From: Guptibacillus hwajinpoensis
Lineage (GTDB): Bacteria > Bacillota > Bacilli > Bacillales > Guptibacillaceae
NCBI RefSeq assembly: GCF_001039475.1
Contig: NZ_LELK01000004.1
Location: 93,827-157,826 of the forward strand
Length of the DNA: 64,000 nt
Reading direction: 5' to 3'
Shown here piece after piece: positions 17,976 to 26,318 of this stretch; position 1 is the stretch's first letter; each line of letters opens with the position of its first letter. The position numbers were made by a program, and so were the translations under genes. The notes beneath the pieces were generated by a model. The model was not told the DNA's origin. It searched no databases and saw nothing but the letters and a program-made list of their open reading frames with translations.

Positions 17976-18203
17976 ATGGAATCAACTAAAGTATTAGACG
18001 CAAAAGGTCTGGCATGCCCGATGCCAATCGTGAAAACAAAGAAATCAATTCAGGAATTAAACTCAGGAGAAGTACTTGAGGTGCATGCAACAGATAAAGG
18101 TGCAAAAAGTGACATCGCAGCTTGGGTGAAATCTGGTGGTCATGAACTTCTTCAAGATACAGAAGAAGATGGCGTACTAAAATTCTGGATTAAAAAAGCA
18201 TAA
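17976..18203 (+). CDS. yrkI: TusA-family sulfur carrier (YrkI-like), 75 aa
   Basis: Stand-alone TusA with the persulfide Cys14 in the ACPMPIVKTKK motif. It is nearly identical in this region to the TusA half of the fusion two genes upstream, suggesting duplication. RBS TAAGGAGGATAATC. It probably exchanges sulfane sulfur with the rhodaneses. Confidence 0.9.
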   Translation: MESTKVLDAKGLACPMPIVKTKKSIQELNSGEVLEVHATDKGAKSDIAAWVKSGGHELLQDTEEDGVLKFWIKKA

Positions 18204-18212
18204 ATAAATAAA

Positions 18213-18239
18213 AAATAAGGGCCCACAGGGTCCTTATTT
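18213..18239 (+). other. Intra-operon hairpin between tusA and the exporter gene
   Basis: AAATAAGGGCCC pairs with GGGTCCTTATTT across a 3-nt loop (one G-T wobble). There is no long T-tract after it, so it is more likely a processing or attenuation hairpin than a full terminator. Confidence 0.5.
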
Positions 18240-18258
18240 AAATGATAAGAAGGTGAAA

Positions 18259-19053
18259 ATGATGGAAATGGACTATAGTATTTATTTCTTAACCGTCATC
18301 TTTCTAATCGGTTTCGTCGGTTCATTCGTCTCAGGAATGGTGGGAATTGGCGGATCGATCATCAAATATCCAATGCTCCTCTATATTCCAGCTTTCCTAG
18401 GATTATCAGCGTTCACTGCCCATGAAGTTGCAGGTATTAGTGCGGTGCAAGTCCTATTCGCTACAATCGGTGGTGTATGGGCATATCGAAAAGGCGGTTA
18501 TTTAAACAAAACATTAATACTCTATATGGGTGTTAGTATTCTGATCGGTAGCTTTATCGGTGGATTTGGCTCCAAATTCATGACAGATGGCGGAGTAAAT
18601 CTCGTATATGGGATATTGGCTACAATTGCTGCTATTATGATGTTCATTCCGAAAAAAGATATCGATGATATACCGATGGATCAAGTGACTTTTAACAAAT
18701 GGTTAGCTGCTACCTTTGCATTTCTAGTTGGTATTGGAGCTGGAATCGTCGGTGCAGCCGGTGCGTTTATTCTTGTACCGATCATGTTGTTGGTTTTAAA
18801 GATCCCAACTCGAATGACAATTGCATCATCTCTTGCGATTACATTTATTTCTTCCATAGGTTCGACGGCAGGTAAGGTTTTTACAGGACAGGTCCTGTTT
18901 ATCCCGGCAGTCGTGATGATCGTCGCAAGTTTAATCGCATCACCACTAGGAGCGAACTTCGGGAAGAAAGTAAATACGAAGGTTCTCCAAATTATATTAG
19001 CCCTATTGATATTAGGTACTGCTATTAAAATTTGGGTAGAGCTTTTAGGATAA
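18259..19053 (+). CDS. yrkJ: TSUP (TauE/SafE) family sulfite/sulfur-anion exporter (YrkJ-like), 264 aa
   Basis: Eight-TM membrane protein with the internal repeat typical of [21 protein letters not shown] in the first half and [18 protein letters not shown] in the second. It closes the sulfur operon, so export of the sulfite made by the dioxygenase is a reasonable inference. Alternative starts exist at 18253 (GTG), 18259 and 18262; AAGGTG upstream favours the two ATGs. Confidence 0.85.
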   Translation: MMEMDYSIYFLTVIFLIGFVGSFVSGMVGIGGSIIKYPMLLYIPAFLGLSAFTAHEVAGISAVQVLFATIGGVWAYRKGGYLNKTLILYMGVSILIGSFIGGFGSKFMTDGGVNLVYGILATIAAIMMFIPKKDIDDIPMDQVTFNKWLAATFAFLVGIGAGIVGAAGAFILVPIMLLVLKIPTRMTIASSLAITFISSIGSTAGKVFTGQVLFIPAVVMIVASLIASPLGANFGKKVNTKVLQIILALLILGTAIKIWVELLG

Positions 19054-19072
19054 TAACTGGTGAAATACTCAT

Positions 19073-19110
19073 ACCGCTACCCTTTCTTTTTAGAAAAAGG
19101 TAGCGGTTTT
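19073..19110 (+). terminator. Terminator of the sulfur operon
   Basis: ACCGCTACC pairs with GGTAGCGGT, extended by CCTTT/AAAGG, followed by T4. It ends the six-gene operon. Confidence 0.85.
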
Positions 19111-19223
19111 TAGTACCGATTTGTGTTTGGAATAAATTGTTCTTATATGTTCTTAAGGAAATGCATGAAATCTGCATAAAGTACGGGGACAGTGTTAATA
19201 ACATGTTGCAGAGGTGAGTTGAT

Positions 19224-20525
19224 ATGAGTGATTACAAAGAAAATAGTCTTTCCTTAATTGGAGCAATTGGTTTAGGTACTGGCGTGATGATTAGTGCCGG
19301 TATATTTGCATTGCTTGGTCAAGTTGCTGAACTTGCTGGTATGTGGTTCCCTTTAATCTTTATCGCAGGAGGAATTGTGACGGGATTCAGCGCTTACTCT
19401 TACGTCAAGATGAGTAATGAGTACCCTTCAGCAGGTGGAATAGGAATGTTTCTCGTTAAAGCCTACGGAAAAGGAACGTTAACTGCATCGGCTGCTATGC
19501 TGATGGCTGTTTCTATGGTTATTAATCAGAGCCTTGTTGCACGAACATTTGGTACGTATACGCTACAAATTTTTAACGTTGATCAATCAAGTTATCTCGT
19601 ACCATTGCTAGGTGTCGGATTATTGCTTTCCGCTTTCCTTGTGAACATTTTAGGGAATAGCTTTATTCAAACATTTACATCGATCGTTTCTCTACTTAAG
19701 ATCATTGGTTTAGTTATTTTTGCGATGGGTGGATTATGGGTCGCGGGGTTTTCAATCACTCCAGCAGAGGGCGGAACCAGTACTCCCGATTCAACGATTG
19801 CAAGCTTAATCGCTGCCGTGGCCTTAACAATTCTTTCTTTTAAAGGCTTTACTACTATTACCAATAGTGGGTCTGAAATCGTAAAGCCTAAGAAAAACGT
19901 GGGACGAGCAATCATCGCTTCAATCCTGATCAGTTTACTAGTTTATCTGATCATTGCATGGGCTGTATCGAGCAACCTTCCGTTGAGTGACATTATTAAA
20001 GCGAAAGACTACTCCTTAGCAGAAGCAGCGAGACCAGCTTTTGGGGAATATGGTGTTTGGTTTACAGTTGCAATCGCCATTATTGCAACGATTTCTGGTA
20101 TTATCGCAAGCGTTTTTGCAGTCTCTCGAATGCTGGCGATGTTAACAGACATGAAGCTTATTCCACATAAGCATTTCGGAATGCCAGGACGTATTCAAAA
20201 GCACACTCTGGTCTATACAGTCGTACTCGCAATGGTGTTAGCAGTCGTATTTGACCTAAGTAGAATTGCTTCAGTCGGGGCTATTCTATATCTCGTGATG
20301 GATATGATTGTTCACTGGGGAGTCTTAAAACATCTTCGTGAAAAGGTAAATGCGAAAGCTGGTATTGTCTGGACTGCTTTGATCCTCGATGCCATTGTAT
20401 TGCTCGCTTTCATGTGGATGAAAGCTACTACTGACTGGTTGATTGTAGTCGTATCAATTATTTTTATCGTATTTATTTTTGTTGGAGAACATTTTTTCTT
20501 GAAATACAGACAAGAAGAGGAGTAG
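19224..20525 (+). CDS. APC-superfamily amino-acid/polyamine permease, 433 aa
   Basis: Twelve-TM permease. The TM1 motif IGLGTGVMISAGIFALLGQ and the TM6 region VALTILSFKGFTTITNSGSEIVKPKKNVGRAI are standard for APC proteins. Substrate is not assignable. RBS GAGGTGAG. It is separated from the sulfur operon by a terminator and is followed by the remains of a small SHOCT-domain gene. Confidence 0.85.
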   Translation: MSDYKENSLSLIGAIGLGTGVMISAGIFALLGQVAELAGMWFPLIFIAGGIVTGFSAYSYVKMSNEYPSAGGIGMFLVKAYGKGTLTASAAMLMAVSMVINQSLVARTFGTYTLQIFNVDQSSYLVPLLGVGLLLSAFLVNILGNSFIQTFTSIVSLLKIIGLVIFAMGGLWVAGFSITPAEGGTSTPDSTIASLIAAVALTILSFKGFTTITNSGSEIVKPKKNVGRAIIASILISLLVYLIIAWAVSSNLPLSDIIKAKDYSLAEAARPAFGEYGVWFTVAIAIIATISGIIASVFAVSRMLAMLTDMKLIPHKHFGMPGRIQKHTLVYTVVLAMVLAVVFDLSRIASVGAILYLVMDMIVHWGVLKHLREKVNAKAGIVWTALILDAIVLLAFMWMKATTDWLIVVVSIIFIVFIFVGEHFFLKYRQEEE

Positions 20526-20556
20526 AGCGTTAAGAACTTTAAGAAAGTTAATTAAA

Positions 20557-20758
20557 ATGATGAACGGTGGGGCGTTTTCTTGGTTTCAGCATCCTCTTTA
20601 TTCTTATTATTATAGCAATTGTTGTTGCCTTCTAGATGCGAACACCAGAGAGTAATAAATCAACAAAAGATTCAACAGTAACGCTAAAACAACAATTTGC
20701 TACAGGTGAAATAACATAAGAAGAGTACAATCAATTAAAAAGGAAACTGAATAACTAA
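20557..20758 (+). pseudogene. Decayed SHOCT-domain small membrane protein gene
   Basis: Start ATG 20557 gives MMNGGAFSWF, then one frameshift leads to a TM segment (SILFILIIIAIVVAF). Two in-frame stops (after AF and after GEIT) interrupt a tail ending in EEYNQLKRKLNN. FATGEIT-EEYNQLKRKL is the SHOCT signature (short C-terminal domain) with a stop in the middle. One frameshift and two stops make function unlikely. Confidence 0.7.
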
Positions 20759-20899
20759 TTTTTAACGTGTAAGTTAGAAGGGGCTCATTCAATAAAGAGT
20801 GAGCTCTATCTTTTGCATCTGTGTATCTTAAAAGTCTGGTGCTTCTTGTACTGCAGCTCTCCAAATGGTTGAAATTCATGGAAAATCCATATTCTACCT

Positions 20900-21609
20900 T
20901 TATTTATTATATATAACCGGAGTTTTACATTTCCACTCGTTCCATGTTGAGTCATTTGTCGCTAGTTCAGCCATAAAATGAGCAACGTTAATTCTACTAG
21001 TTTTACCAGCATTAAATAGTGGACTTCTTACCGGAGATTCATAAACGTCATATGCACTTTCTTTTTCATCATTGACTAATGTATCCGGTCGAACTGCAAC
21101 CCATGCGATATTCTTGTCTTCTTTATCAAACATGGTAATTAGATAATCTGCAGCTTTGATATTATCACGATGTGGAGGAAGCAAAAGTTTCAGTGATGAA
21201 AGGATTATTTTTTCTCCTAAAGCATTTTTCTCTCTGCTCAAAGAGTTCGTATAACCTGTTGTACTCATAAGTATGAGTTTAACCTTTTTGCTATCAATCT
21301 CTTTAATCAACTCACTAATTCTTTTTATCGCATCAAATACTAAATGATGTGGTTTACCAAACATGCCTCTGAAGGTAACATTGTGCCCCAGACAAGAAAT
21401 CACGACAGTACAATCACAGATAAGATCAGTTATCTCCTTAATTCGTTGATGTTCCCCTTCATGATTTCCACGAGAAGGTTTTCTTTTATATCTTCAGAAA
21501 GAACGGCACTTTCTCTAATTAGAATACGAGTATTTACTTGTCTTTTGATTAATTGCCTGACGACATGTGTTCCAGTAGCGCCGCTTGCCCCTAAAACTAG
21601 TACCCTCAT
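20900..21609 (-). pseudogene. Frameshifted NAD(P)-binding (NmrA/SDR-like) reductase
   Basis: The N-terminal part starts at 21609 (MRVLVLGASGATGTHVVRQL, a Rossmann motif GASGATG) with RBS GGAGAT 7 nt upstream. The frame breaks near 21437-21450. After a one-base shift the reading continues as KEITDLICDCTVVISCLG and runs to 20900 with LMSTTGYTN and WVAVRPDTL, both typical of NAD(P)H-binding atypical SDRs. It is either a recent pseudogene or a single-base sequencing error. Confidence 0.75.
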
Positions 21610-21707
21610 ATTTGATCTCCATTTCATATTGGATTTAATTTATATTGTATTCAGTTCTAACACAATAAGAAATACAACCAATATTTTCTTAAGGAATTCT
21701 TACACCC

Positions 21708-22274
21708 TCAACTCTTCGTAAGTTTCACATAAGTTCCCGCTATAAAATCATGAATCCCTCTATGATCTTTTCTTAAACCAACCATGAACACGTTGACAAG
21801 ATTCAGAATGAGAGTGGCTATTCCTCCTACGACAACGTAAGAAATCAATTCAGGTGCCTTTGAGTCTAAGAGTTCTATCTCACTTTCACTAAGAGCATTT
21901 GAACCTATTAGAGAAGTATAAGGAATATCATCAACCATTATCACCATTAGCAGAGCCGCAATAATAAAAGGTGAAGCGAGGACAATGCCTGCGAGTAAAT
22001 GACGTCTTATCATTGTCCAAAGGTTGACTCTCTTTCCGTTAATGCGATTAATTTGTACACCTACTAATTTCTTTCCTACTGTGTAACCTACCCAAATCAC
22101 AGGCAAGAGAATATAATAGGAGATTTCAATGAAATCAAAAATAAGCAATTGCTCTCCATTTACGATTGAATCAAATATGACACTAACAATAACTAATAGA
22201 ATACCGTCTAATACATTTCCAAACCCGCGTCTTATAGCACCGGCTGGTCTGTCGATCACTATTTCCTTTTCCAT
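21708..22274 (-). CDS. RDD-family membrane protein, 188 aa
   Basis: Integral membrane protein with the RDD features: RRGFGNVLDGILL near the N-terminus, WVGYTVGKKLVGVQI after TM2 and RKDHRGIHDFIAGTYV at the C-terminus. Four TM helices are predicted. Some RDD proteins are ion antiporters or accessory factors, but the function here is unknown. RBS GGAGAT precedes the ATG. Confidence 0.8.
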   Translation of the reverse strand: MEKEIVIDRPAGAIRRGFGNVLDGILLVIVSVIFDSIVNGEQLLIFDFIEISYYILLPVIWVGYTVGKKLVGVQINRINGKRVNLWTMIRRHLLAGIVLASPFIIAALLMVIMVDDIPYTSLIGSNALSESEIELLDSKAPELISYVVVGGIATLILNLVNVFMVGLRKDHRGIHDFIAGTYVKLTKS

Positions 22275-22573
22275 ATCTCCACGTCCAATCTATTTCTTTT
22301 TAGGTTCTATTTCTATATTGATATACTTATTATAAGATTACTACCATTTTTCAGAAAATGTTTAGTCAATAGAGGGGATATGGTGAATCTATTTTCTGAA
22401 AAAGCTAAGACAATCTCTTAAATGGAATAACAAGATAACAACAATTCGATACACAAATTCCAATTTTAGCAGAGTTTGATACATGTTATACACACCGCAT
22501 TCTCTCGCAATCGGTAAGAAAGTGAATCTGGATACAAGGCGTAAGAAAGTATATTTTAGAATAGAGCCAAATA

Positions 22574-22610
22574 AAACCAAGGGAACTTCACATAGAAGTT
22601 CCCTTGGTTT
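22574..22610. terminator. Orphan perfect 16-bp inverted repeat (terminator-like)
   Basis: AAACCAAGGGAACTTC and GAAGTTCCCTTGGTTT pair perfectly around a 5-nt loop. No intact gene ends at it on either strand. The 22275-22570 stretch holds only an unconvincing minus-strand open frame, so this may be the terminator of a lost gene. Confidence 0.55.
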
Positions 22611-22639
22611 ATTCATCAGTAATTAAAACCAACTTTCCT

Positions 22640-22712
22640 TAAAAAACACACTTAGCTGATTGGAGCGGAAGGAGGGTCACCACCAGTTCCGTGGGAAATC
22701 AACCACAATTCA
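22640..22712. repeat. Degenerate short copy of GC-rich repeat family 1 (copy H)
   Basis: CACACTTAGCTGATTGGAGC, then GGAAGGAGGGTCACC, then GGGAAATCAACCAC follow the order seen in copies D-F, but the GC core is reduced to about 15 bp and no terminal arms are visible. It lies between the orphan hairpin and an SDR gene. Confidence 0.5.
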
Positions 22713-22741
22713 TATCTCCACAAGCTCTTTAATAAATGAAA

Positions 22742-23464
22742 TTAAAACGGGTTCGTTGCCCACTGCAAGGATTGTTTAATGAATATACGCGGGTGCAATT
22801 TCAGCTGTCCAACCATGTATTCAGCAAGATCTTCAGGCTGCATGTATTTCTCTTTATCTTGCTCAGAGAGCTTGTCTCCGAAGGCGAGTTCTGTTGCAAC
22901 AAGGCTTGGGTTAAGGGTGAAGACACGAATGTTATTTCTTCGTACCTCTTGCATGAGGGCTTCTGTCATTCCTTGGATTGCGAATTTCGAAGCACTGTAT
23001 GCAGTTGAACCAGAAGTTCCTTTAAGACCGCTGCTTGAAGAGATGTTGATAATATCTCCACCATCTTTCTCGATCATTTGTGGCAGAACTGCGCGAGTGA
23101 CGTGATAGGTGCCATACACATTAACTTCAAATGTGTGCTTAAAGTCTTTTGGGTCAAGTTCTAAGAAAGGTCCATATAATCCAATGCCAGCATTATTAAT
23201 TAGGATGTCAGCTGAACCAAGATTCTTTTTTAATTCAGCAACAGCTTGATTCACTTCCTCAATTTCAGCAATGTCGGCAGTGGCAACGCTAGCCTGAACC
23301 CCAAGCGCTTCTGCTTCACTCGCAACTTCTTTCAGCTTGCTTTCTGTTCGTGCGATTAAGCCTACGTTTACACCTTCTCTTGCAAGTTCTAGAGCCGTAG
23401 CGCGTCCGATACCGCTACTTGCGCCTGTGATGTAAGCGATTTTTCCTTTAATTGCTTGTGCCAT
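22742..23464 (-). CDS. yoxD: SDR-family 3-ketoacyl reductase-like protein (YoxD-like), 240 aa
   Basis: Classical SDR. The cofactor motif TGASSGIG is at residues 13-20, NNAG at 90-93, and the catalytic set is Ser143 region, Tyr156 and Lys160 (TAYSASK). GLKGTSGSTAYSASKFAIQG resembles YoxD and FabG-like enzymes. The truncated C-terminus (240 aa) lacks the usual RVDGG end of true FabG, so a role outside fatty-acid synthesis is likely. The RBS on the minus strand is AAAGGATG. Confidence 0.82.
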   Translation of the reverse strand: MAQAIKGKIAYITGASSGIGRATALELAREGVNVGLIARTESKLKEVASEAEALGVQASVATADIAEIEEVNQAVAELKKNLGSADILINNAGIGLYGPFLELDPKDFKHTFEVNVYGTYHVTRAVLPQMIEKDGGDIINISSSSGLKGTSGSTAYSASKFAIQGMTEALMQEVRRNNIRVFTLNPSLVATELAFGDKLSEQDKEKYMQPEDLAEYMVGQLKLHPRIFIKQSLQWATNPF

Positions 23465-23672
23465 TTCGAATCATCCTTTCTAGTATCTTATCCCTTTTAG
23501 TGTACGGTTTGGAGAATCAAGTTTCAAAGATAAGGGATGGTTAGTCCACCTTTTTCGAATACTCAGATGTTTAGTCGTACCAAAAATCGGTAACAGTCAT
23601 TAGGAAAGCAAATACAAGAAAATGGTAATGATCAGGCAATAAATCTGGAACACAAAAGGAGTTTTTTACATC

Positions 23673-25097
23673 ATGCGTAATCACTTAAAACAGTTCATTA
23701 ATGGTGAATGGGTTGAATCAACTGGTTCAGAAACACATGAAGTAATCAACCCAGCGACAGAAGAAGTAATTGGTAAAATTAGTTTAGGTACAAAAGAAGA
23801 TTTAGATAAAGCGGTAGCGGCTGCTCGTGCGGCATTCCCTTCTTTCTCTAAGACAACAAGAGAAGAACGTGTTGAAATGCTTGAGAATATTGCAGCAGAG
23901 TATGCTAATCGTAAAGAAGAGATCATTGACGTTATTACGGAAGAACTAGGTTCGCCTCGTTCTATTTCAGAGAAAGTTCACTACAATATGGGCTATAACC
24001 ACTTTTCTGAGGCAGCAAAAGCATTGAAAAATTTCTCTTTCTCAGAAGATCGTGGCGATCATACGGTTGTGAAAGAATCAATCGGTGTTAGTGGACTGAT
24101 CACACCTTGGAACTTCCCAACTAACCAAGCATCTACGAAGATTGCTAGTGCATTTGCGGCAGGTAGTCCAGTCGTACTGAAACCTGCAGAGATCACGCCA
24201 TTTGCAGCAATTATTCTAACAGAGATTTTTGAAAAAGTAGGAGTTCCAAAAGGCGCATTTAACTTGGTAAACGGTACGGGTGAAACGATAGGTGATGGCA
24301 TTAGCTCACACCCTGATATCGACTTTGTATCCTTTACAGGTTCAGCAGGTGTTGGTGAAAAAGTTATGAAAAATGCAGCAGAAACAATCAAAAACGTAGC
24401 GCTTGAACTCGGAGGCAAATCTCCATTCGTTATGTTAGAGGATGCTGATGTAGAAAAGGCAGCCAAAGCAGCTGTCAGTCATATCGCAACAAATACTGGT
24501 CAAGTTTGCTCAGCAGGTACAAGAATGATTATCCCTTCTTCTAAGAAAGAGGCATTTGAAGAAGCTGTGAAAAAAGTTCTTCCAGAATTCCCAGTTGGTG
24601 ATCCACAAGATAAGAACTATGTAGGACCACTCGTGTCGCAAAAACAGTGGGATACTGTTCAATCTTATATTCAAAAAGGAATCGATGAAGGTGCGACGCT
24701 TATCGCTGGCGGAACTGGTAAGCCAGAGGGAATTGAAAAAGGTTATTTCGTTAAACCAACCATCTTTACTAACGTGAAAAATGACATGGTTATCGCACAA
24801 GAAGAAATCTTTGGACCAGTTATGTCGATTATTACGTACGAAACAATTGATGAAGCAATTGAAATTTCAAATGATACAGTGTATGGCTTAGCGGGTTATG
24901 TCTTCGGTGAAGATAAAGAATCGCTACGTAAAGTAGCAACAAGCATCCGCGCCGGTCGTATTAAAGTGAACAATGCTGAGCTCGATTTCGCTGCTCCATT
25001 TGGTGGCTATAAGCAATCAGGTATCGGCAGAGAATGGGGAGACTTCGGAATCGAAGAGTACCTTGAGAAGAAAGCGATTCTTGGGTATCCAGCATAA
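23673..25097 (+). CDS. Aldehyde dehydrogenase (NAD(P)+), 474 aa
   Basis: Soluble ALDH-superfamily enzyme that oxidises an aldehyde to a carboxylate. Active-site motifs are LELGGKSP (general base Glu245) and [11 protein letters not shown] (nucleophile Cys279). The cofactor-site motif [11 protein letters not shown] and the Asn of PWNFP (Asn147) are also present. RBS AAAGGAG. Substrate range is unknown; similarity to DhaS/YcbD-type Bacillus enzymes is by eye. It is divergent from the SDR at 22742, and the two share a 208-bp intergenic region. Confidence 0.92.
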   Translation: MRNHLKQFINGEWVESTGSETHEVINPATEEVIGKISLGTKEDLDKAVAAARAAFPSFSKTTREERVEMLENIAAEYANRKEEIIDVITEELGSPRSISEKVHYNMGYNHFSEAAKALKNFSFSEDRGDHTVVKESIGVSGLITPWNFPTNQASTKIASAFAAGSPVVLKPAEITPFAAIILTEIFEKVGVPKGAFNLVNGTGETIGDGISSHPDIDFVSFTGSAGVGEKVMKNAAETIKNVALELGGKSPFVMLEDADVEKAAKAAVSHIATNTGQVCSAGTRMIIPSSKKEAFEEAVKKVLPEFPVGDPQDKNYVGPLVSQKQWDTVQSYIQKGIDEGATLIAGGTGKPEGIEKGYFVKPTIFTNVKNDMVIAQEEIFGPVMSIITYETIDEAIEISNDTVYGLAGYVFGEDKESLRKVATSIRAGRIKVNNAELDFAAPFGGYKQSGIGREWGDFGIEEYLEKKAILGYPA

Positions 25098-25124
25098 GAT
25101 GATGATATAGGAAAACATGATTAA

Positions 25125-25158
25125 GAGCAGCTGTCGAATGGCAGCTGCTCTTTTTTTT
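25125..25158 (+). terminator. Terminator of the aldehyde dehydrogenase gene
   Basis: GAGCAGCTGTC pairs with GGCAGCTGCTC and is followed by T8. Repeat copy C starts directly at the end of the T-run. Confidence 0.9.
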
Positions 25159-25390
25159 GGCTCTTTTCGTAGCCATTGTTGCTATAAAAGTAGTGGTAGA
25201 TTTCCGCTTCAGGATGCTCGCTTTCCGCGGGGCGGGCGCTGAGCCCCCTCGGCGCATAAAAACATTGCGCCTGTGGGTCTCGCCTGTCCCGCTCATCCCG
25301 CAGTAGTCGAGCATCCTTCCGCTCCAATCAGCTAAGTGTTTCCTTTTTACAAAAAACCTTTTAAAAGCAACAATCTCTTAGGAAAGAGCC
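25159..25390. repeat. GC-rich repeat family 1, full-length copy C
   Basis: About 232 bp. Left arm GGCTCTTTTCGTAGCCATTG, right arm CAACAATCTCTTAGGAAAGA followed by GCC. The core matches A and B. The variable inner hairpin is GGCGCA/TGCGCC, a different sequence that still pairs. GGATGCTCG and CGAGCATCC pair at the base of the core. Inserted immediately after a terminator. Confidence 0.8.
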
Positions 25391-25479
25391 TTTTATTATT
25401 TCAATTGATCATAAAGAGTTAACCTCAACAATTACAAGAAAATGGTAAAGTAATGGTAGCCTAAGTAAGGAGGTGCGAC

Positions 25480-25650
25480 ATGTTTCTCTTTTTCCTTATT
25501 ATCGTCAGCGGTGTTGTAGGATTTTTATTAATAAGCTTACAAGAGGTTGGACTGATAATTGGATTTGCAATCATAGTAGGTTGTTTGATTCGAGGGCTCT
25601 ATTTGCTTCATGAAATCAATCGCAAGCTAGATCGAGAAAAGGTGGAGTAG
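25480..25650 (+). CDS. Small membrane peptide, 56 aa
   Basis: An ATG with a near-ideal RBS (AAGGAGGTGCGAC) opens a 56-codon frame. It encodes two hydrophobic segments (MFLFFLIIVSGVVGFLLISL and LIIGFAIIVGCLIRGLYLL) and a charged tail (HEINRKLDREKVE). The signal-like TM hairpin, strong RBS and clean stop support a real gene. No family is recognised. Confidence 0.65.
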   Translation: MFLFFLIIVSGVVGFLLISLQEVGLIIGFAIIVGCLIRGLYLLHEINRKLDREKVE

Positions 25651-25721
25651 TTTGTAGGTTATCCCGATATAAAATTGAAGTATATCCTAAGGTAAATAAT
25701 CAATGAGTTAGAGGTGTTCAA

Positions 25722-26279
25722 TTGAAAGAGTTCAATCTTCAAAAAGAGACAGCTAGATTAATAATAAGACCATTAAGAGTAGAAGACTATCACAATTGGT
25801 TACACGAATTTAATGCGAGGTATGAAGCTCAACATGAGTTTGATCCTGGGAAGTTGGATATGAGTGAATGTACGGAAGAATGGTTTATAGCATTAGTACA
25901 GAAGCATCAAGAACTTGCGATGAGGGACGAGGCTCATGTGTTTGGGATTTTTCATAAAGAAGATGGCACACATATTGGAATGGTTGATTTCTCAACGCTA
26001 GCTAGAATGAGCTTTCAGTGGGCAAGAATCGGTTATACGATACATAATCAGTACTGGAGAAATGGTTTTGGAAAAGAAGCTGTCTCTGCAGCGCTTGAGG
26101 TAGCTTTTCGTGATTTGAAGTTTCATAGAATCGAAGCACATATTAATTTGGAGAATAGACCTTCAACTAAGCTTGCTGAAAGTGTTGGGATGGATTTTGA
26201 ATGTGTGAGGAAAGGATTTATTTTTGAGGGAGAGAGTTGGACGGATCAATTAGTGTATGTAAGCAATAGTGAAATTTAA
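25722..26279 (+). CDS. GNAT acetyltransferase, RimJ/RimL-like, 185 aa
   Basis: Acetyl-CoA-dependent N-acetyltransferase. The order of features fits RimJ/RimL: ARLIIRPLRVEDY near the start, IGYTIHNQYWRNGFGKEAV (CoA pyrophosphate loop RNGFG) at about 107-125, and HRIEAHINLENRPSTKLAES. Substrate could be a ribosomal protein N-terminus or a small amine. The TTG start is preceded by AGAGGTG. It ends at a strong convergent terminator. Confidence 0.82.
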   Translation: MKEFNLQKETARLIIRPLRVEDYHNWLHEFNARYEAQHEFDPGKLDMSECTEEWFIALVQKHQELAMRDEAHVFGIFHKEDGTHIGMVDFSTLARMSFQWARIGYTIHNQYWRNGFGKEAVSAALEVAFRDLKFHRIEAHINLENRPSTKLAESVGMDFECVRKGFIFEGESWTDQLVYVSNSEI

Positions 26280-26280
26280 A

Positions 26281-26318
26281 AGTGGCCATCCTTTTAACCA
26301 GGATGGCCACTTTTTTTT
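26281..26318. terminator. Convergent bidirectional terminator
   Basis: AGTGGCCATCC and GGATGGCCACT form an 11-bp stem, flanked by T8 on the plus strand, between the GNAT and PTS genes. Confidence 0.9.

Noticed and set aside
22389-22616. 75-codon minus-strand frame
   Set aside because: It spans the perfect 16-bp hairpin, has no RBS and no recognisable protein features.
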